Positions 49,791 to 59,154 of a stretch of 64,000 nucleotides of DNA are shown one piece after another (position 1 is the first letter of the stretch; each line of letters starts with the position of its first letter). The DNA is from Paenibacillus antri (lineage in GTDB: Bacteria > Bacillota > Bacilli > Paenibacillales > YIM-B00363), in the NCBI RefSeq assembly GCF_005765165.1, contig NZ_VCIW01000011.1:62001-126000 (forward strand), given 5' to 3'. The notes under the pieces are model-generated. The model made no database searches. It was given only the letters and a program-made list of their open reading frames with translations, and was not told the origin of the DNA. The position numbers and the translations under genes are program-made.

Positions 49791-49903
49791 CACGGTCGCT
49801 CCCCTTCCTTTTCCAAAACCTTACCCTAAGTGTATGAGACAGGCCGCCCGAATAGACCACGGGTCCGCTTCCGCCCGGGCGAGCCCAAATTTCTCCGCGA
49901 TTC

Positions 49904-49931
49904 ACCATCGTACAGACGCCCTCATATGATG
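49904..49931 (+). promoter_or_regulatory. possible sigma-K-like promoter of the ATP-grasp operon
   Basis: AC (49904-49905), a 17-base spacer, and CATATGATG (49923-49931) approximate the sigma-K pattern AC-N16/17-CATAnnnTA with one mismatch. Late mother-cell expression would fit a spore-coat function. The pattern is short, so the assignment is tentative. Confidence 0.3.
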
Positions 49932-49979
49932 TTCTTAGTCTATGTCGCCACACTCCTCGCAGTCGGAAGGAGAGCCCGT

Positions 49980-51350
49980 ATGTCAAAAACCAAAGTCAAG
50001 GTGCTGTCGATCCAGACGGAAGCGCCTGAGGCCGCCCACACGCTATGGGTGAGCTCGAAGCTGCTGCGCAAGTGGGGCATCGCTCCGCGGCAATCCGTCA
50101 ACCTTCGGTTCGGCGCATTCCGCAGCTACGTCAAGATTATGCCGTTGAAAACCCCCGGCCTCGTCCGCGTCAGCGGCAGCCTCGCGTCGGGTATGGGTCT
50201 CGGCCGCGGCGCCTTGCTTCGGGCGTCGTTCCGGACGTCGTCGCAGACGATCTCGGTCGGGCCGGTCATCGGCGTCATCATGTCGCGCGCGTCTCCGCAG
50301 GACACGAATCGTCCGTTCGGGGATACGACGACGTTTTGCCGGGAGCTGGTCGCCGCGGCGAAGAAGGAAGGCTGCTTCGTCTACTTCTTCACGCCCTCGG
50401 ACATCGGCAGCAGCCACGGCACGATCTCCGGTTGGACGTACGACAAGGGATGGAAGCGAGGGACGTTCCCGATGCCGGACGTGCTGCACAATCGCTTGAC
50501 CTCCCGGAAGTATGAAAACCTGGAGAGCGTCCAGCAGCTGTTCCATGAAGCCAAGACGCGCCACGGCACGCAAGTGTTCAATGAAAAATATTTGGATAAA
50601 ACCGAAGTATTCTCCGCCTTGAAGCAGGAAGCGTCCGTGCAGAAGCATCTTCCGGAGTCGCACGCCTTCACCGGCTACGACGTGCTTAAGGCGATGGCGG
50701 CGAAGCACCGCATCCTGTTTTTGAAGCCGATCCGCGGCTCGTTGGGCAAGGGCATCATCCGCGTCGCGCGGACCGAGACCGGCGTCTACGCCTGCCAGTA
50801 CAGCGAGACGAACGGCACCCGGCGGGTCAATTATCCGTCGCTGGCCAAGGTGTACGCGGCGGTGTCGCCCCGGCTGAAGCGGCAGAGGTTCCAAATCCAG
50901 CAAGGGCTGCAGCTGGCGTCGGTCGGCGGCCGGCCGATCGACTTCCGCGCCTTGGCGCAGAAGGGGGCCACCGGCCAATGGGGCGTCACGTCGATCGTCG
51001 GACGGATCGCGGGGCCGAACCATTTCGTCTCGAACCTGGCGAAGGGCGGCACGATCGCGAGCATGAAGGACGCGCTTCAGAGCTCCGACCTCCCCGTCGG
51101 CCGCCGGGGGGCGGCGATGGCCTCGCTTCGCAAAGCGGCGGTGGACATCGCGAAGGCCGTCGACAAGACGATCGACGCGCATTTCGGCGAGCTCGGGGTC
51201 GATCTCGCCGTCGACAAGAGCGGCCGCGTCTGGCTGCTCGAGGTCAATTCGAAGCCGTCGAAGAACGACAATACGCAGCTGACCGAAGGCAAGATCCGGC
51301 CTTCCGTGAAGACGCTCGTGCAATACGCAAGATATTTGGCGAAGCTGTAA
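49980..51350 (+). CDS. YheC/YheD-type spore-coat-associated ATP-grasp protein 1
   Basis: 456-aa protein, first of five paralogues. An N-terminal beta-barrel-like domain of about 95 residues (VWSSKLL-like segment TLWVSSKLLRKWGIAPRQSV) is followed by an ATP-grasp domain. Visible active-site parts are the lysine and glycine loop FLKPIRGSLGKGIIRV, DFRALAQK and the metal-binding LGVDLAVDKSGRVWLLEVNS. The family is known from B. subtilis spores as endospore coat-associated proteins; the ligase reaction is not known. ATG 49980 after GGAAGGAG; the open frame extends upstream but without a ribosome binding site. The next gene starts 29 bases after its stop codon. Confidence 0.88.
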   Translation: MSKTKVKVLSIQTEAPEAAHTLWVSSKLLRKWGIAPRQSVNLRFGAFRSYVKIMPLKTPGLVRVSGSLASGMGLGRGALLRASFRTSSQTISVGPVIGVIMSRASPQDTNRPFGDTTTFCRELVAAAKKEGCFVYFFTPSDIGSSHGTISGWTYDKGWKRGTFPMPDVLHNRLTSRKYENLESVQQLFHEAKTRHGTQVFNEKYLDKTEVFSALKQEASVQKHLPESHAFTGYDVLKAMAAKHRILFLKPIRGSLGKGIIRVARTETGVYACQYSETNGTRRVNYPSLAKVYAAVSPRLKRQRFQIQQGLQLASVGGRPIDFRALAQKGATGQWGVTSIVGRIAGPNHFVSNLAKGGTIASMKDALQSSDLPVGRRGAAMASLRKAAVDIAKAVDKTIDAHFGELGVDLAVDKSGRVWLLEVNSKPSKNDNTQLTEGKIRPSVKTLVQYARYLAKL

Positions 51351-51379
51351 CCGCCGCGCGCGAAGGAGGCGACACCGAC

Positions 51380-52522
51380 ATGAACGATCGCGATGCGATC
51401 GCGCCGGAACCGGCGTACCTCGGTATCTTGGTTTGCCCGAAGGCGGGCCCCCTCCCGTTCGGGTCCCGCGCGTTCTACCGGCGGCTCGCGACGGCCGGTC
51501 GGTCGCTCGGTCTCGCGGTGTACGTCTTCGCGCTCGAGTGGGTCGATTGGCGCCGCCGCCTCGTCCGCGGGTACGCCTTCGACGACGCCGGCGCCCGTTG
51601 GACGCCCGGCGCGTTCCCGCTGCCGCGGCTCGTCTACGACCGCGCGTTCCCGCGCACGAAGGAGCAGCTGATGCGCCTTCGCGCCGGCGTCGCGCGTCTC
51701 GCGGCGCAGCCGGGCGTCTCGGTGCTCGGCCGCGGCCTCGGCGGCAAGCTCGACGTGTATCGGCTGCTCAGGGCGGAGCCGAAGCTCGAGGGCTTGCTGC
51801 CGTCGACGGAGCCGTACGCCGGCCCCGCCTCGCTCGCCCGATGGCTGCGGGAGCGCGGGGACGTCGTCGTCAAGCCGCAAGGCGGGACGCACGGCAAAGG
51901 CGTGTTCCGGCTGCGGAAGACGACCTTAGGCGCATACGAGGCGCGCGGGCGCACCGCCTCGAACGGGAGTCTCGCGCTCCGGTTCGCGAGCCTCGACTCG
52001 CTGCTCCGGTGGGCGGACGCGCGGCTCATCGACGGTCGACCGTTCCTCCTCCAGCCGTATCTCGAGCTGACCACGCGCGAAGGCGCGCCGTTCGACGTCC
52101 GGGCGCTCGTGCAGAAGAACGGCGAAGGGCGGTGGACGTTCACCGGCGCCGCCGCGCGCATCGGCGCGATCGGCGGATTGACGTCGAATCTGCACGGGGG
52201 CGGAACGTCCCGCCCGGCGGCCGACGTGCTGCGGGAGCGCTTCGGCGCCGCGAAGGCGGAACGCGCCCTGCGCCGCATCGAACGCGCCGCGTCGGCCATC
52301 CCGCCCGTACTGGAGCGCAGTCACGGACCGCTGCTCGAGCTCGGCATCGACTTCGGCGTCGACGCCGGGGGGCGGGTTTGGGTGCTTGAAGTCAACTCGA
52401 AACCTGGAAGAACGTCATTCACGCGTCTTGACGACGACCACGTCGGAATCGCGGCCGTGACAAGTCCGATTCGCTATGCGCGGTACGTCCTGGACCGGCA
52501 ACTGGGAGGACAGAACAAATGA
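51380..52522 (+). CDS. YheC/YheD-type ATP-grasp protein 2 (short form)
   Basis: 380-aa paralogue that lacks the N-terminal barrel domain of genes 1 and 3. The ATP-grasp core is intact: VVVKPQGGTHGKGVFRL, DVRALVQKNGEGRW and LGIDFGVDAGGRVWVLEVNS. It is richer in Arg and Ala than its neighbours (GC-rich codons), which suggests faster drift. ATG 51380 with AAGGAGG upstream. Its stop codon overlaps the start of gene 3 (ATGA), so the two are translationally coupled. Confidence 0.87.
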   Translation: MNDRDAIAPEPAYLGILVCPKAGPLPFGSRAFYRRLATAGRSLGLAVYVFALEWVDWRRRLVRGYAFDDAGARWTPGAFPLPRLVYDRAFPRTKEQLMRLRAGVARLAAQPGVSVLGRGLGGKLDVYRLLRAEPKLEGLLPSTEPYAGPASLARWLRERGDVVVKPQGGTHGKGVFRLRKTTLGAYEARGRTASNGSLALRFASLDSLLRWADARLIDGRPFLLQPYLELTTREGAPFDVRALVQKNGEGRWTFTGAAARIGAIGGLTSNLHGGGTSRPAADVLRERFGAAKAERALRRIERAASAIPPVLERSHGPLLELGIDFGVDAGGRVWVLEVNSKPGRTSFTRLDDDHVGIAAVTSPIRYARYVLDRQLGGQNK

Positions 52523-53892
52523 GTTTGACGTTAAGCAAGATCCATTTCACGAAAAAAACGGATAGAGCGGTTTACGTCACCTCGGCGCTCGCGAAGCAGC
52601 TTCGGCTGCGCGGCGGGCGCACGGTGGACGTCCGCCTGGGGGGCAAGACCGTGTCGGCCGAGGTCCGTCCGCTGCGGCGCAAGGGCAAACATATGTATTT
52701 GCCCTACCTCCTCCGCGAGTCGCTGCGGGCGCCCAAGACGGGCAGCATCTACCTGGCGACGAGCGAGGGCGGCACGACGGTCCGGCTCGGTCCGCTAATC
52801 GGCATACTAACGAGCGGCGGCGGATCGATCGATCGGCCGTTCGGCACTCGAACCTATATGATCAAGGAATTCCTGCGGGCGGGCGGCGAAAAGGCGTATT
52901 TCTTCGCGTTCACGCCGCGGGACGTCAACTGGGACCAGAATACCGTGCTCGGTTATTTCTTGAATGCGAACGGAACCTGGTCGCGCAAGACCGTACCGCT
53001 GCCGGACGTCGTCTATAACCGGCTCGCGAGCCGGGCCGCGGACGTCTCCTACAGCATGGAGCAGCTGAAGCAGCGATTTCTGCGCCGCAACATTCCCGTG
53101 TTCAACTGGAGCTTCTATAACAAGTGGGACGTCTACCGCATGCTCGAAGACGAACCCGACGCTTACAAGCACGTGCCGGAGTCGACGATCAACCCGACGC
53201 CCGAACGGCTGAAGGAGATGCTTCAACGCCATAAATTTATCTATTTGAAGCCGACCGGAGGCAGTCTCGGCAAGGGAATATACCGAATTACGTACGCCCC
53301 TGGCAAAGGGTACTTCGCCCGCTTCCGCCGGAACGGGAAAAACGTGCTTCTGCGCTTCCAGAAGTTTTCCAGCCTCGCCGCGATGCTCGGCGCCTCGAAC
53401 GGCCGCTTACGCCGTTACGTCGCGCAGCAAGGCATCCGATTGATCGAAATCGACGGCTGCCCGATCGACTTCCGCTTCCACCTCGTTCGCGACAACTCGA
53501 ACGACTGGGTCGTCGCCGGCGTGGGCGCCAAGATGGCGGGCCGGGGCAGCGTGACGACGCATATCAAGAACGGCGGCACGCTCATGACGCCGCAGCAAGC
53601 GCTCGGACGCGTCTTCGGCAACGACGCGGGCAAAGTTCTCGATCGCATGAAGGACGTCTCGATCAAGCTCGCGGACGCAATTCAGAGCAGCTCTCGCCAT
53701 CATGTCGGCGAGCTCGGCTTCGACCTCGGCGTCGACCAGAACGAGGCGATCTGGATGTTCGAAGCGAACTCCAAGCCGGGGCGTTCGATCTATAAACACC
53801 CGGCGCTCAAAGACGAAGGGCGGGAGACGCTGTCCCTCGTGTTCCAGCACTGCCTGTATCTCGCGAAGTTTCGAAAGGGGGGGAAATCGTAG
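52519..53892 (+). CDS. YheC/YheD-type spore-coat-associated ATP-grasp protein 3
   Basis: 457-aa paralogue with the N-terminal barrel domain (YVTSALAKQLRLRGGRTVDV) like gene 1. ATP-grasp motifs: IYLKPTGGSLGKGIYRI, DFRFHLVRDN in place of DxRALVQK, and LGFDLGVDQNEAIWMFEANS. The change in the middle motif may alter the acceptor site. ATG 52519 overlaps the stop codon of gene 2 by four bases; gene 4 starts directly after its stop. Confidence 0.88.
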   Translation: MSLTLSKIHFTKKTDRAVYVTSALAKQLRLRGGRTVDVRLGGKTVSAEVRPLRRKGKHMYLPYLLRESLRAPKTGSIYLATSEGGTTVRLGPLIGILTSGGGSIDRPFGTRTYMIKEFLRAGGEKAYFFAFTPRDVNWDQNTVLGYFLNANGTWSRKTVPLPDVVYNRLASRAADVSYSMEQLKQRFLRRNIPVFNWSFYNKWDVYRMLEDEPDAYKHVPESTINPTPERLKEMLQRHKFIYLKPTGGSLGKGIYRITYAPGKGYFARFRRNGKNVLLRFQKFSSLAAMLGASNGRLRRYVAQQGIRLIEIDGCPIDFRFHLVRDNSNDWVVAGVGAKMAGRGSVTTHIKNGGTLMTPQQALGRVFGNDAGKVLDRMKDVSIKLADAIQSSSRHHVGELGFDLGVDQNEAIWMFEANSKPGRSIYKHPALKDEGRETLSLVFQHCLYLAKFRKGGKS

Positions 53893-55116
53893 ATGGACCT
53901 CCAGACCCATCGCCTCAACGCGCAAACGAAGAACTCCCCCGCGACCGTCGCCGCTATTCTGACCTATCGGGACAATACCCGCATCTTCCGGGGCAACCGC
54001 GACAACTTCATCGACCTGCTGCGCACCGCGAAGAAAGAGGGCGTCACCGCCTACATCGTAGCGCAGGACGATCTCGACCTTCGCGCTCGCAAGCTGAAGG
54101 GGTATGTGTACAGCGCTTCTAAGCGGAAGTGGGTGCTCGGCGAGCGCCCCTTCCCGGATATCGTCTACAATCGCATCCCGTACCGGAAGTTCGAGCAGCT
54201 GCCCGAGGTTCAAGAGATCATCCGGGAGTGCCTCGCGCACCCGACGATACGGTTTTTCAATCCGTCGTTCTTCAGCAAGTGGAGCTTGTTCGAGTGGCTG
54301 AAGGAATCGAAGCTGACCCGGGGCCATATCCCGGAAACCGTGCGCCTGACCGGACTCAGCGACTTCGCGCGCATGGTCCGCAAGTATCGGAACGTCTACT
54401 TGAAGCCGGTTAAGGGGAAGGCCGGCAAGGGCATTATGAAGGTGCAGCAAGTAAGCGGGAAGAGGCGGTCGGCGGAAGCCGGCTACCGCCTGACCTGCCA
54501 AAGCGGGGACGGCGTCGAGTCGATGACGTTCGACACCGTCTCCGCGATGTACGACACCGTCAAGCGGTACATGGACGGGAAGGAATATATCGCGCAGCAG
54601 GGCATCTCTCTCGCCGTCGCCGGCGGCCGGCCGTTCGACCTGCGCGCGCTCGTGCAGAAGAACGACCGCGGCGAATGGCGGGTTTCCGGCATCGGCGCTC
54701 GCGTGGCGGGCGCGTCGAGCATTACGACGCACGTGCCTCGCGGCGGCTCGATCGGCGACCCGACGAAGCTGCTCGGCACCGTCTTCGGCCCGACGAGCGG
54801 ACGCTCGATCCTTCGCCAAGCGAGGGAAACCGCGCTCGTGCTCGCCTCGCAGATCGAGAAGGGCTCCGGGCACACGCTCGGGGAGATGTCGATGGATCTC
54901 GGCGTCGATACGACGGGGAAGCTGTGGTTTTTCGAAGCGAATTCGAAGCCGATGAAGTTCGACGAGCCGCACATCCGGGAGAAGTCGCTCCGTCGACTCG
55001 TCCGGTTCTGGAAATACCTCGTCTCGGCGTCGCCCGAAGGTCGGCCGCGCGTCAACAAGTCGCTGGAACGCGCGCGTCGCGTCGGGAGAGGGCCCGCGAA
55101 ACGGAGGAACCGGTAA
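53893..55116 (+). CDS. YheC/YheD-type ATP-grasp protein 4 (short form)
   Basis: 407-aa paralogue without the barrel domain. Core motifs: VYLKPVKGKAGKGIMKV, DLRALVQKNDRGEW and MSMDLGVDTTGKLWFFEANS. A basic C-terminal tail (SLERARRVGRGPAKRRNR) extends past the ATP-grasp domain and is absent from the other paralogues; it could bind nucleic acid or an acidic coat component. ATG 53893 begins in the base after the stop of gene 3; GAAAGGGGGGG supplies the ribosome binding site. Confidence 0.87.
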   Translation: MDLQTHRLNAQTKNSPATVAAILTYRDNTRIFRGNRDNFIDLLRTAKKEGVTAYIVAQDDLDLRARKLKGYVYSASKRKWVLGERPFPDIVYNRIPYRKFEQLPEVQEIIRECLAHPTIRFFNPSFFSKWSLFEWLKESKLTRGHIPETVRLTGLSDFARMVRKYRNVYLKPVKGKAGKGIMKVQQVSGKRRSAEAGYRLTCQSGDGVESMTFDTVSAMYDTVKRYMDGKEYIAQQGISLAVAGGRPFDLRALVQKNDRGEWRVSGIGARVAGASSITTHVPRGGSIGDPTKLLGTVFGPTSGRSILRQARETALVLASQIEKGSGHTLGEMSMDLGVDTTGKLWFFEANSKPMKFDEPHIREKSLRRLVRFWKYLVSASPEGRPRVNKSLERARRVGRGPAKRRNR

Positions 55117-56204
55117 TGCCTTCCTTCACGCTCGGCATTATGGCGTTGTATCTTAACGGCAATAAGATCGAAGAGCTGCCGTTCTTCCGCCGCGTGCTGC
55201 AAGAAGCCGACCGGATGAACATCGATGCGTATTTGTTCACGCCCGAGGACGTGGACGACGGCAAGCGGCGCATTTACGCGCACGTGTACGAAGAGGGGCG
55301 CGGTTGGAGGAGGCGCTGGGTCCCTTTTCCCGATGTCGTGTTCGACCGATGCCGTTATCAGAAAACGCCGCGCTTCCGCAAGCTCCGGGAATTCCGCGCC
55401 AAGTACGGCGACCTGATCTATATGAATCGCCCGCTCGCGAACAAGTCGGCGATTCATCAGCTGCTTCACAAAGACAAGGACATTCGCCCGAACCTGCCGG
55501 ACACCGTCATGTACAAGGGCACGACCGCCTTGGCCGACTTCGTTCGGAAGTACGGCATCGCGTTCGTCAAGCCGATCAACGGCACCGGCGGGCGCGGCGT
55601 CGTACGCATCGAGAGCGCCGGCAAGGGAACGTATTCGGTTCGTGGCCGCGATAAGCAGCGCCGGATTCTCCCGACGCGGCGGCTTTCGCTCGAGGGCGTC
55701 GGACGGCTGCTCGGCCGGCTCGGCTTAACCGAGTCGTGCCTCATGCAGCAGGGCATCGAGCTGACGCTGCCGAACGGCCGCGTCCACGATTATCGGCTGC
55801 TCGTGCAGAAGACGGGCGAAGGCCGCTGGGACGTCACCGGCTGCGCCGGACGCATCGGCGCCGCCAGAAGCGTGACGTCCAATCTCCACGGCGGCGGCAA
55901 GGCGATCTCCGTCGATCGGCTGCTGAAGCATACGTTCCCTTCGGGGTCGAAAGCGGAAGCGGTGAAAGCCGAGATGTACGCGCTCGGGCTGCGCGTGGTC
56001 GAGCGGCTCGAGAGCCACTTCCGCGACATGTGCGAGCTCGCGCTCGACCTCGCCGTCGACCGTCAGGGCCGCGTCTGGCTGCTCGAGATCAATCCGAAGC
56101 CGGCCCGGGAAGTGTTCCGCCGCATCGGCGAGCACGAGGTCTATCGACGCGCGATCGTTCGCCCCGTCGAATACGCGAAGTGGCTGTATAAACAAGAAAA
56201 ATGA
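55116..56204 (+). CDS. YheC/YheD-type ATP-grasp protein 5 (short form)
   Basis: 362-aa last paralogue, without the barrel domain. Core motifs differ most from the others: AFVKPINGTGGRGVVRI (GRG instead of GKG), DYRLLVQKTGEGRW and LALDLAVDRQGRVWLLEINP (NPKP instead of NSKP). Catalytic Asp, Glu and Asn positions remain, so it is probably active. The start ATG 55116 shares one base with the stop of gene 4 (TAATG), after CGGAGGAAC. The operon ends at the bidirectional terminator that follows. Confidence 0.87.
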   Translation: MPSFTLGIMALYLNGNKIEELPFFRRVLQEADRMNIDAYLFTPEDVDDGKRRIYAHVYEEGRGWRRRWVPFPDVVFDRCRYQKTPRFRKLREFRAKYGDLIYMNRPLANKSAIHQLLHKDKDIRPNLPDTVMYKGTTALADFVRKYGIAFVKPINGTGGRGVVRIESAGKGTYSVRGRDKQRRILPTRRLSLEGVGRLLGRLGLTESCLMQQGIELTLPNGRVHDYRLLVQKTGEGRWDVTGCAGRIGAARSVTSNLHGGGKAISVDRLLKHTFPSGSKAEAVKAEMYALGLRVVERLESHFRDMCELALDLAVDRQGRVWLLEINPKPAREVFRRIGEHEVYRRAIVRPVEYAKWLYKQEK

Positions 56205-56236
56205 CGCGGGGAGCGCGCTCCTCGCGTCATTTTCCA
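56197..56236. terminator. bidirectional terminator between the ATP-grasp operon and the HAD gene
   Basis: AAAATGACGCG on one side and CGCGTCATTTT on the other flank an inner GGAGCGCGCTCC, giving a near-perfect palindrome of about 36 bases. A run on the left and T run on the right allow termination of both converging transcripts. The stop codon of gene 5 lies inside it. Confidence 0.88.
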
Positions 56237-56241
56237 TGTTA

Positions 56242-56949
56242 TTACGACTCCGCGCCGAGGCCTAGCAGCCCCTTCAGCTCGCCGAACGAGCGAATGCGGA
56301 CGGTCGATCCCTTCAGCTCGTCCGTCGAGACGCCGAAGTCGGCGTAATCGCAGCCGACGACCGGCAGGTCGTTGCCGCGGCCCGCTTCGACGTCCGAGGA
56401 CCGGTCGCCGACCATCCAGGCGGTCTTCACGCCTTCCCGTTGCAACAACAGTCTCACAAGATCGACTTTGGACGCCGTCCGATACTCGCCCGCGGAGTAG
56501 AGCGACTCGAACCGATCCGCGATGCCGAGGCTGGCGGCGACGCCCTTCACGTACGACTCCAACCCGTTGCTCGCGACGAACAGCCGGTATCCGGCTTCCT
56601 GCAGCTTGCGCAGCGTCTCGTCGACCTCCGGGTACAGCTCGCCGACGCCCTCTTCCAGCAAAGCGATCTGCTCTTCGAGCAGCAGCGCGTCCATCCGTTC
56701 GCGCGTCGGCACGTCCGCCTCGGGCAGCACCCTCGCCCAGATGTCCATGAGCAGCATGCCCAGGGAGCCCAGCAGAATCGATGCCGGCGGCATCTCCCCT
56801 TGCGCAAGTCCTTCGTCCTTCAGCCTTGCATAGGCGCGTTCGTACGCGGAGACGATGACCGTCTCGGTCTTGAACAACGTGCCGTCCATATCGAAAATGA
56901 GCGCTTCCGGCTTCGCAAGCTCCTGCGCTTCGCTATCGTTCCTCTGCAT
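56242..56949 (-). CDS. HAD-family phosphatase, PpaX/phosphoglycolate phosphatase-like
   Basis: 235-aa cytoplasmic phosphatase. Motif I is IFDMDGTLFKTE with the nucleophile Asp20 and Asp22; a helical cap (about 30-90) follows; motif II is FVASNGLES, motif III the lysine region TASKVDL and motif IV MVGDRSSDVEAGRGNDL. Substrate is not deducible. Last gene of a minus-strand operon with the AI-2E family transporter (13-base gap) and radical SAM genes. Confidence 0.85.
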   Translation of the reverse strand: MQRNDSEAQELAKPEALIFDMDGTLFKTETVIVSAYERAYARLKDEGLAQGEMPPASILLGSLGMLLMDIWARVLPEADVPTRERMDALLLEEQIALLEEGVGELYPEVDETLRKLQEAGYRLFVASNGLESYVKGVAASLGIADRFESLYSAGEYRTASKVDLVRLLLQREGVKTAWMVGDRSSDVEAGRGNDLPVVGCDYADFGVSTDELKGSTVRIRSFGELKGLLGLGAES

Positions 56950-56962
56950 CGGGGATGTCCTC

Positions 56963-57988
56963 CTACTCCAGTCGAATTTTGATTTTCAGCAGGCCGACCT
57001 TGACCATCGCCTGATAGATGATCACGACGATCGGGCCGAGAATGAGGCCGATCGCGCCGATGAGCTCGAAGCCGACGTAGAGGCTGATGAGCGTCGGCAG
57101 CGCGCCGATTCCGATCTGCTCGCCCAAAATTTTGGGCTCGACGATTCTGCGGAACACCGTGATCAGAATGAACAACAGGAACAGGCCGACCGCCAGCCTA
57201 GGGTCCCCCATGAAGTACGAATACGCCGCCCACGGCACCAACACGGAGCCGGTCCCGAGAATCGGCAGGATGTCGACGAGCACGATCAGGAAGGAGATCG
57301 CGAGCGCATACCGTACATCCAGGATGAGCAGGGCGACGAAGGCGATGAGGAACGTCAGGCCGCTCAGCATGAATTGCGCCCGGATGAAGCCGAACACGGC
57401 GCTGCGCAGGTTCAGCAGCACTTCCGCGATTTTGTCGCGCGACTTCTCTTCGAAGAACGACAGGAACGAGTTCATGATCGTCGGCAAGCTGTAGCTGAAC
57501 AGGTACACGGCCACGAAAAACACCAAGAAATATATCAATAACCCCGGCAGCGTCCGCAGCACGTCGAACGTGTAGCCGGACAGCTGCGTCGCCACGCCCT
57601 GCAGCGACTGAATTTGGTTCATCGCGTATACGCGGACGTTCGCCGCCACGTCCGGCGGCATGTTGACCGTCAGCGCATCCAGACGGTCCAGCGCCTGCAG
57701 GACGAACGCGTTCAGCTCGTTGAAGTCCAAGTTCCGAATGAGCGAGATGATTTCGGAGACGATCTTGGCGATCAGCAAGTAGATGAGGCCGATCAACGCC
57801 GCGATCAACGCGGTGCTCGTAATCGTCGCCGCGCCTATCCGGTTGATCTTGACGTACCGAACCATCAGCGTATTCAACGGTTCGAGGAAAATCGCGAACA
57901 AGAGCGCTAATAAGAACGGCGATCCGACCGTAAACAACGCATACAGAAAAGCTAAGCCTAACGCAATGATGAGTACGTTCCTAAACAC
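56963..57988 (-). CDS. AI-2E family transporter (YtvI/YueF-like)
   Basis: 341-aa polytopic membrane protein with seven to eight transmembrane segments. It has the family ending with long hydrophobic helices (GSVLVPWAAYSYFMGDPRLA, FRRIVEPKILGEQIGIGALP, LISLYVGFELIGAIGLILGP). Family members export small molecules or ions; some Bacilli members are sporulation proteins. The cargo is unknown. Between the radical SAM gene (16-base gap) and the HAD gene. Confidence 0.85.
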   Translation of the reverse strand: MFRNVLIIALGLAFLYALFTVGSPFLLALLFAIFLEPLNTLMVRYVKINRIGAATITSTALIAALIGLIYLLIAKIVSEIISLIRNLDFNELNAFVLQALDRLDALTVNMPPDVAANVRVYAMNQIQSLQGVATQLSGYTFDVLRTLPGLLIYFLVFFVAVYLFSYSLPTIMNSFLSFFEEKSRDKIAEVLLNLRSAVFGFIRAQFMLSGLTFLIAFVALLILDVRYALAISFLIVLVDILPILGTGSVLVPWAAYSYFMGDPRLAVGLFLLFILITVFRRIVEPKILGEQIGIGALPTLISLYVGFELIGAIGLILGPIVVIIYQAMVKVGLLKIKIRLE

Positions 57989-58004
57989 TTCTCCACCTCG
58001 ATCG

Positions 58005-59099
58005 CTACAGAATCGCCTTCCGCTTCATGAAATCGACGTCGCGATAATACATATCCGCCACAAGTAGATTCGGGCCGCAGCAGCCCGCCGCGGGGCAATG
58101 GCAGCTGACCTTGCGCTGCAGCTCGTGTTCCGTCCATCGATCGAACAGGTCGTCCAGCCGATCGTTCGCCAGGTTGCCGACCGGCGGCACGTCGGAGAAG
58201 TCCGTCACCGTCACGTCGCCCGTGAACGTGTTGACGTTCAGCCGGTTGCGTCCGTCCGGGTCGCCTCGCACCGTCACGTTCGGCTCGTCGGCGAGCCTTC
58301 GAACGAGGGCGCGATCCTGCGGGTCGTCGCCGCACGCGAAGAACGGCAGCGTGCCGAACAGCATCCACACCGACCGGTCTCTCTCATCCAGAAGCGTACT
58401 TATCGCCTTCCGCAAGTCTTCTTTCGGCAGCATCGGCAAGCCTCTTGCGAACGCGCTCGGGTACATCGGATGCACCTCGTGACGGCGGCAGCCCATCTCG
58501 ACGACGGCTCGATGGATGTCGGCGATGTACTCGTGCGTCCGATAGTTGATCATCGATTCGGCGGAGACGAACGCGCCTCCGTCCGCCAGCCGGCGCGCGT
58601 TCTCGATCATGCGGTCGTACATCTTCCGCGCCGTTCCCTCGCCTACGTGACGGTCCGCGTTCGCGAAGCCGATCCGGCGGAAGTCTTCCGGTCCCCTATA
58701 ATTATAGGAGATGTGGAAGACGTCGATATACGGCGCCAGCGTCTCGTAACGCTCGTAATCGAGCGTTAAATTCGTGTTGATCTGCGTCCGGACGCCCCGG
58801 CGCTTCGCGTATTGCAGCAGCGGGACGATATAGTCCCGCAACGCGCCCGCGTCGTAGGACGGCTCGCCGCCGGTGACGCTGATCGTCTGGAGGCGCTCGA
58901 CCTCGTCGAGGCGGGCGAGCAAGACGTCCAGCGGGAGGCGCGGCCCTTCCTTCTGCACGAGGGCGTCGCCCACCGCGCAATGCTCGCAGCGCATGTTGCA
59001 AAGGTTCGTAACGGTAAATTCCACGCTCGTTAAAACATGTTTGCCGTACCGCTCCAACGAGCGGATCGGGTCCCATGGATCCAAAATTTGTACGTTCAT
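58005..59099 (-). CDS. radical SAM protein, YfkAB family
   Basis: 364-aa radical SAM enzyme. CNMRCEHC (Cys34, Cys38, Cys41) binds the [4Fe-4S] cluster, and ISVTGGEPSYD is the SAM-binding GGE motif. Near the C-terminus CHCPAAGC gives the CxCxxxxC signature that names the YfkAB group, with GCCGPN directly after. The reaction is not known. ATG 59099 with GAGGTG ten bases upstream; four residues upstream in frame are not needed. First gene of an operon with the AI-2E family and HAD genes. Confidence 0.87.
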   Translation of the reverse strand: MNVQILDPWDPIRSLERYGKHVLTSVEFTVTNLCNMRCEHCAVGDALVQKEGPRLPLDVLLARLDEVERLQTISVTGGEPSYDAGALRDYIVPLLQYAKRRGVRTQINTNLTLDYERYETLAPYIDVFHISYNYRGPEDFRRIGFANADRHVGEGTARKMYDRMIENARRLADGGAFVSAESMINYRTHEYIADIHRAVVEMGCRRHEVHPMYPSAFARGLPMLPKEDLRKAISTLLDERDRSVWMLFGTLPFFACGDDPQDRALVRRLADEPNVTVRGDPDGRNRLNVNTFTGDVTVTDFSDVPPVGNLANDRLDDLFDRWTEHELQRKVSCHCPAAGCCGPNLLVADMYYRDVDFMKRKAIL

Positions 59100-59154
59100 A
59101 ACACACCTCATGGTCTATTGTACCTGAAAGGGGAACGTTTTGAAACCTGCAAAC

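Noticed and set aside
49830-49979. Upstream extension of the first ATP-grasp gene
   Set aside because: No ribosome binding site and an Arg/Pro-rich sequence unlike the family; GGAAGGAG sits directly before ATG 49980.
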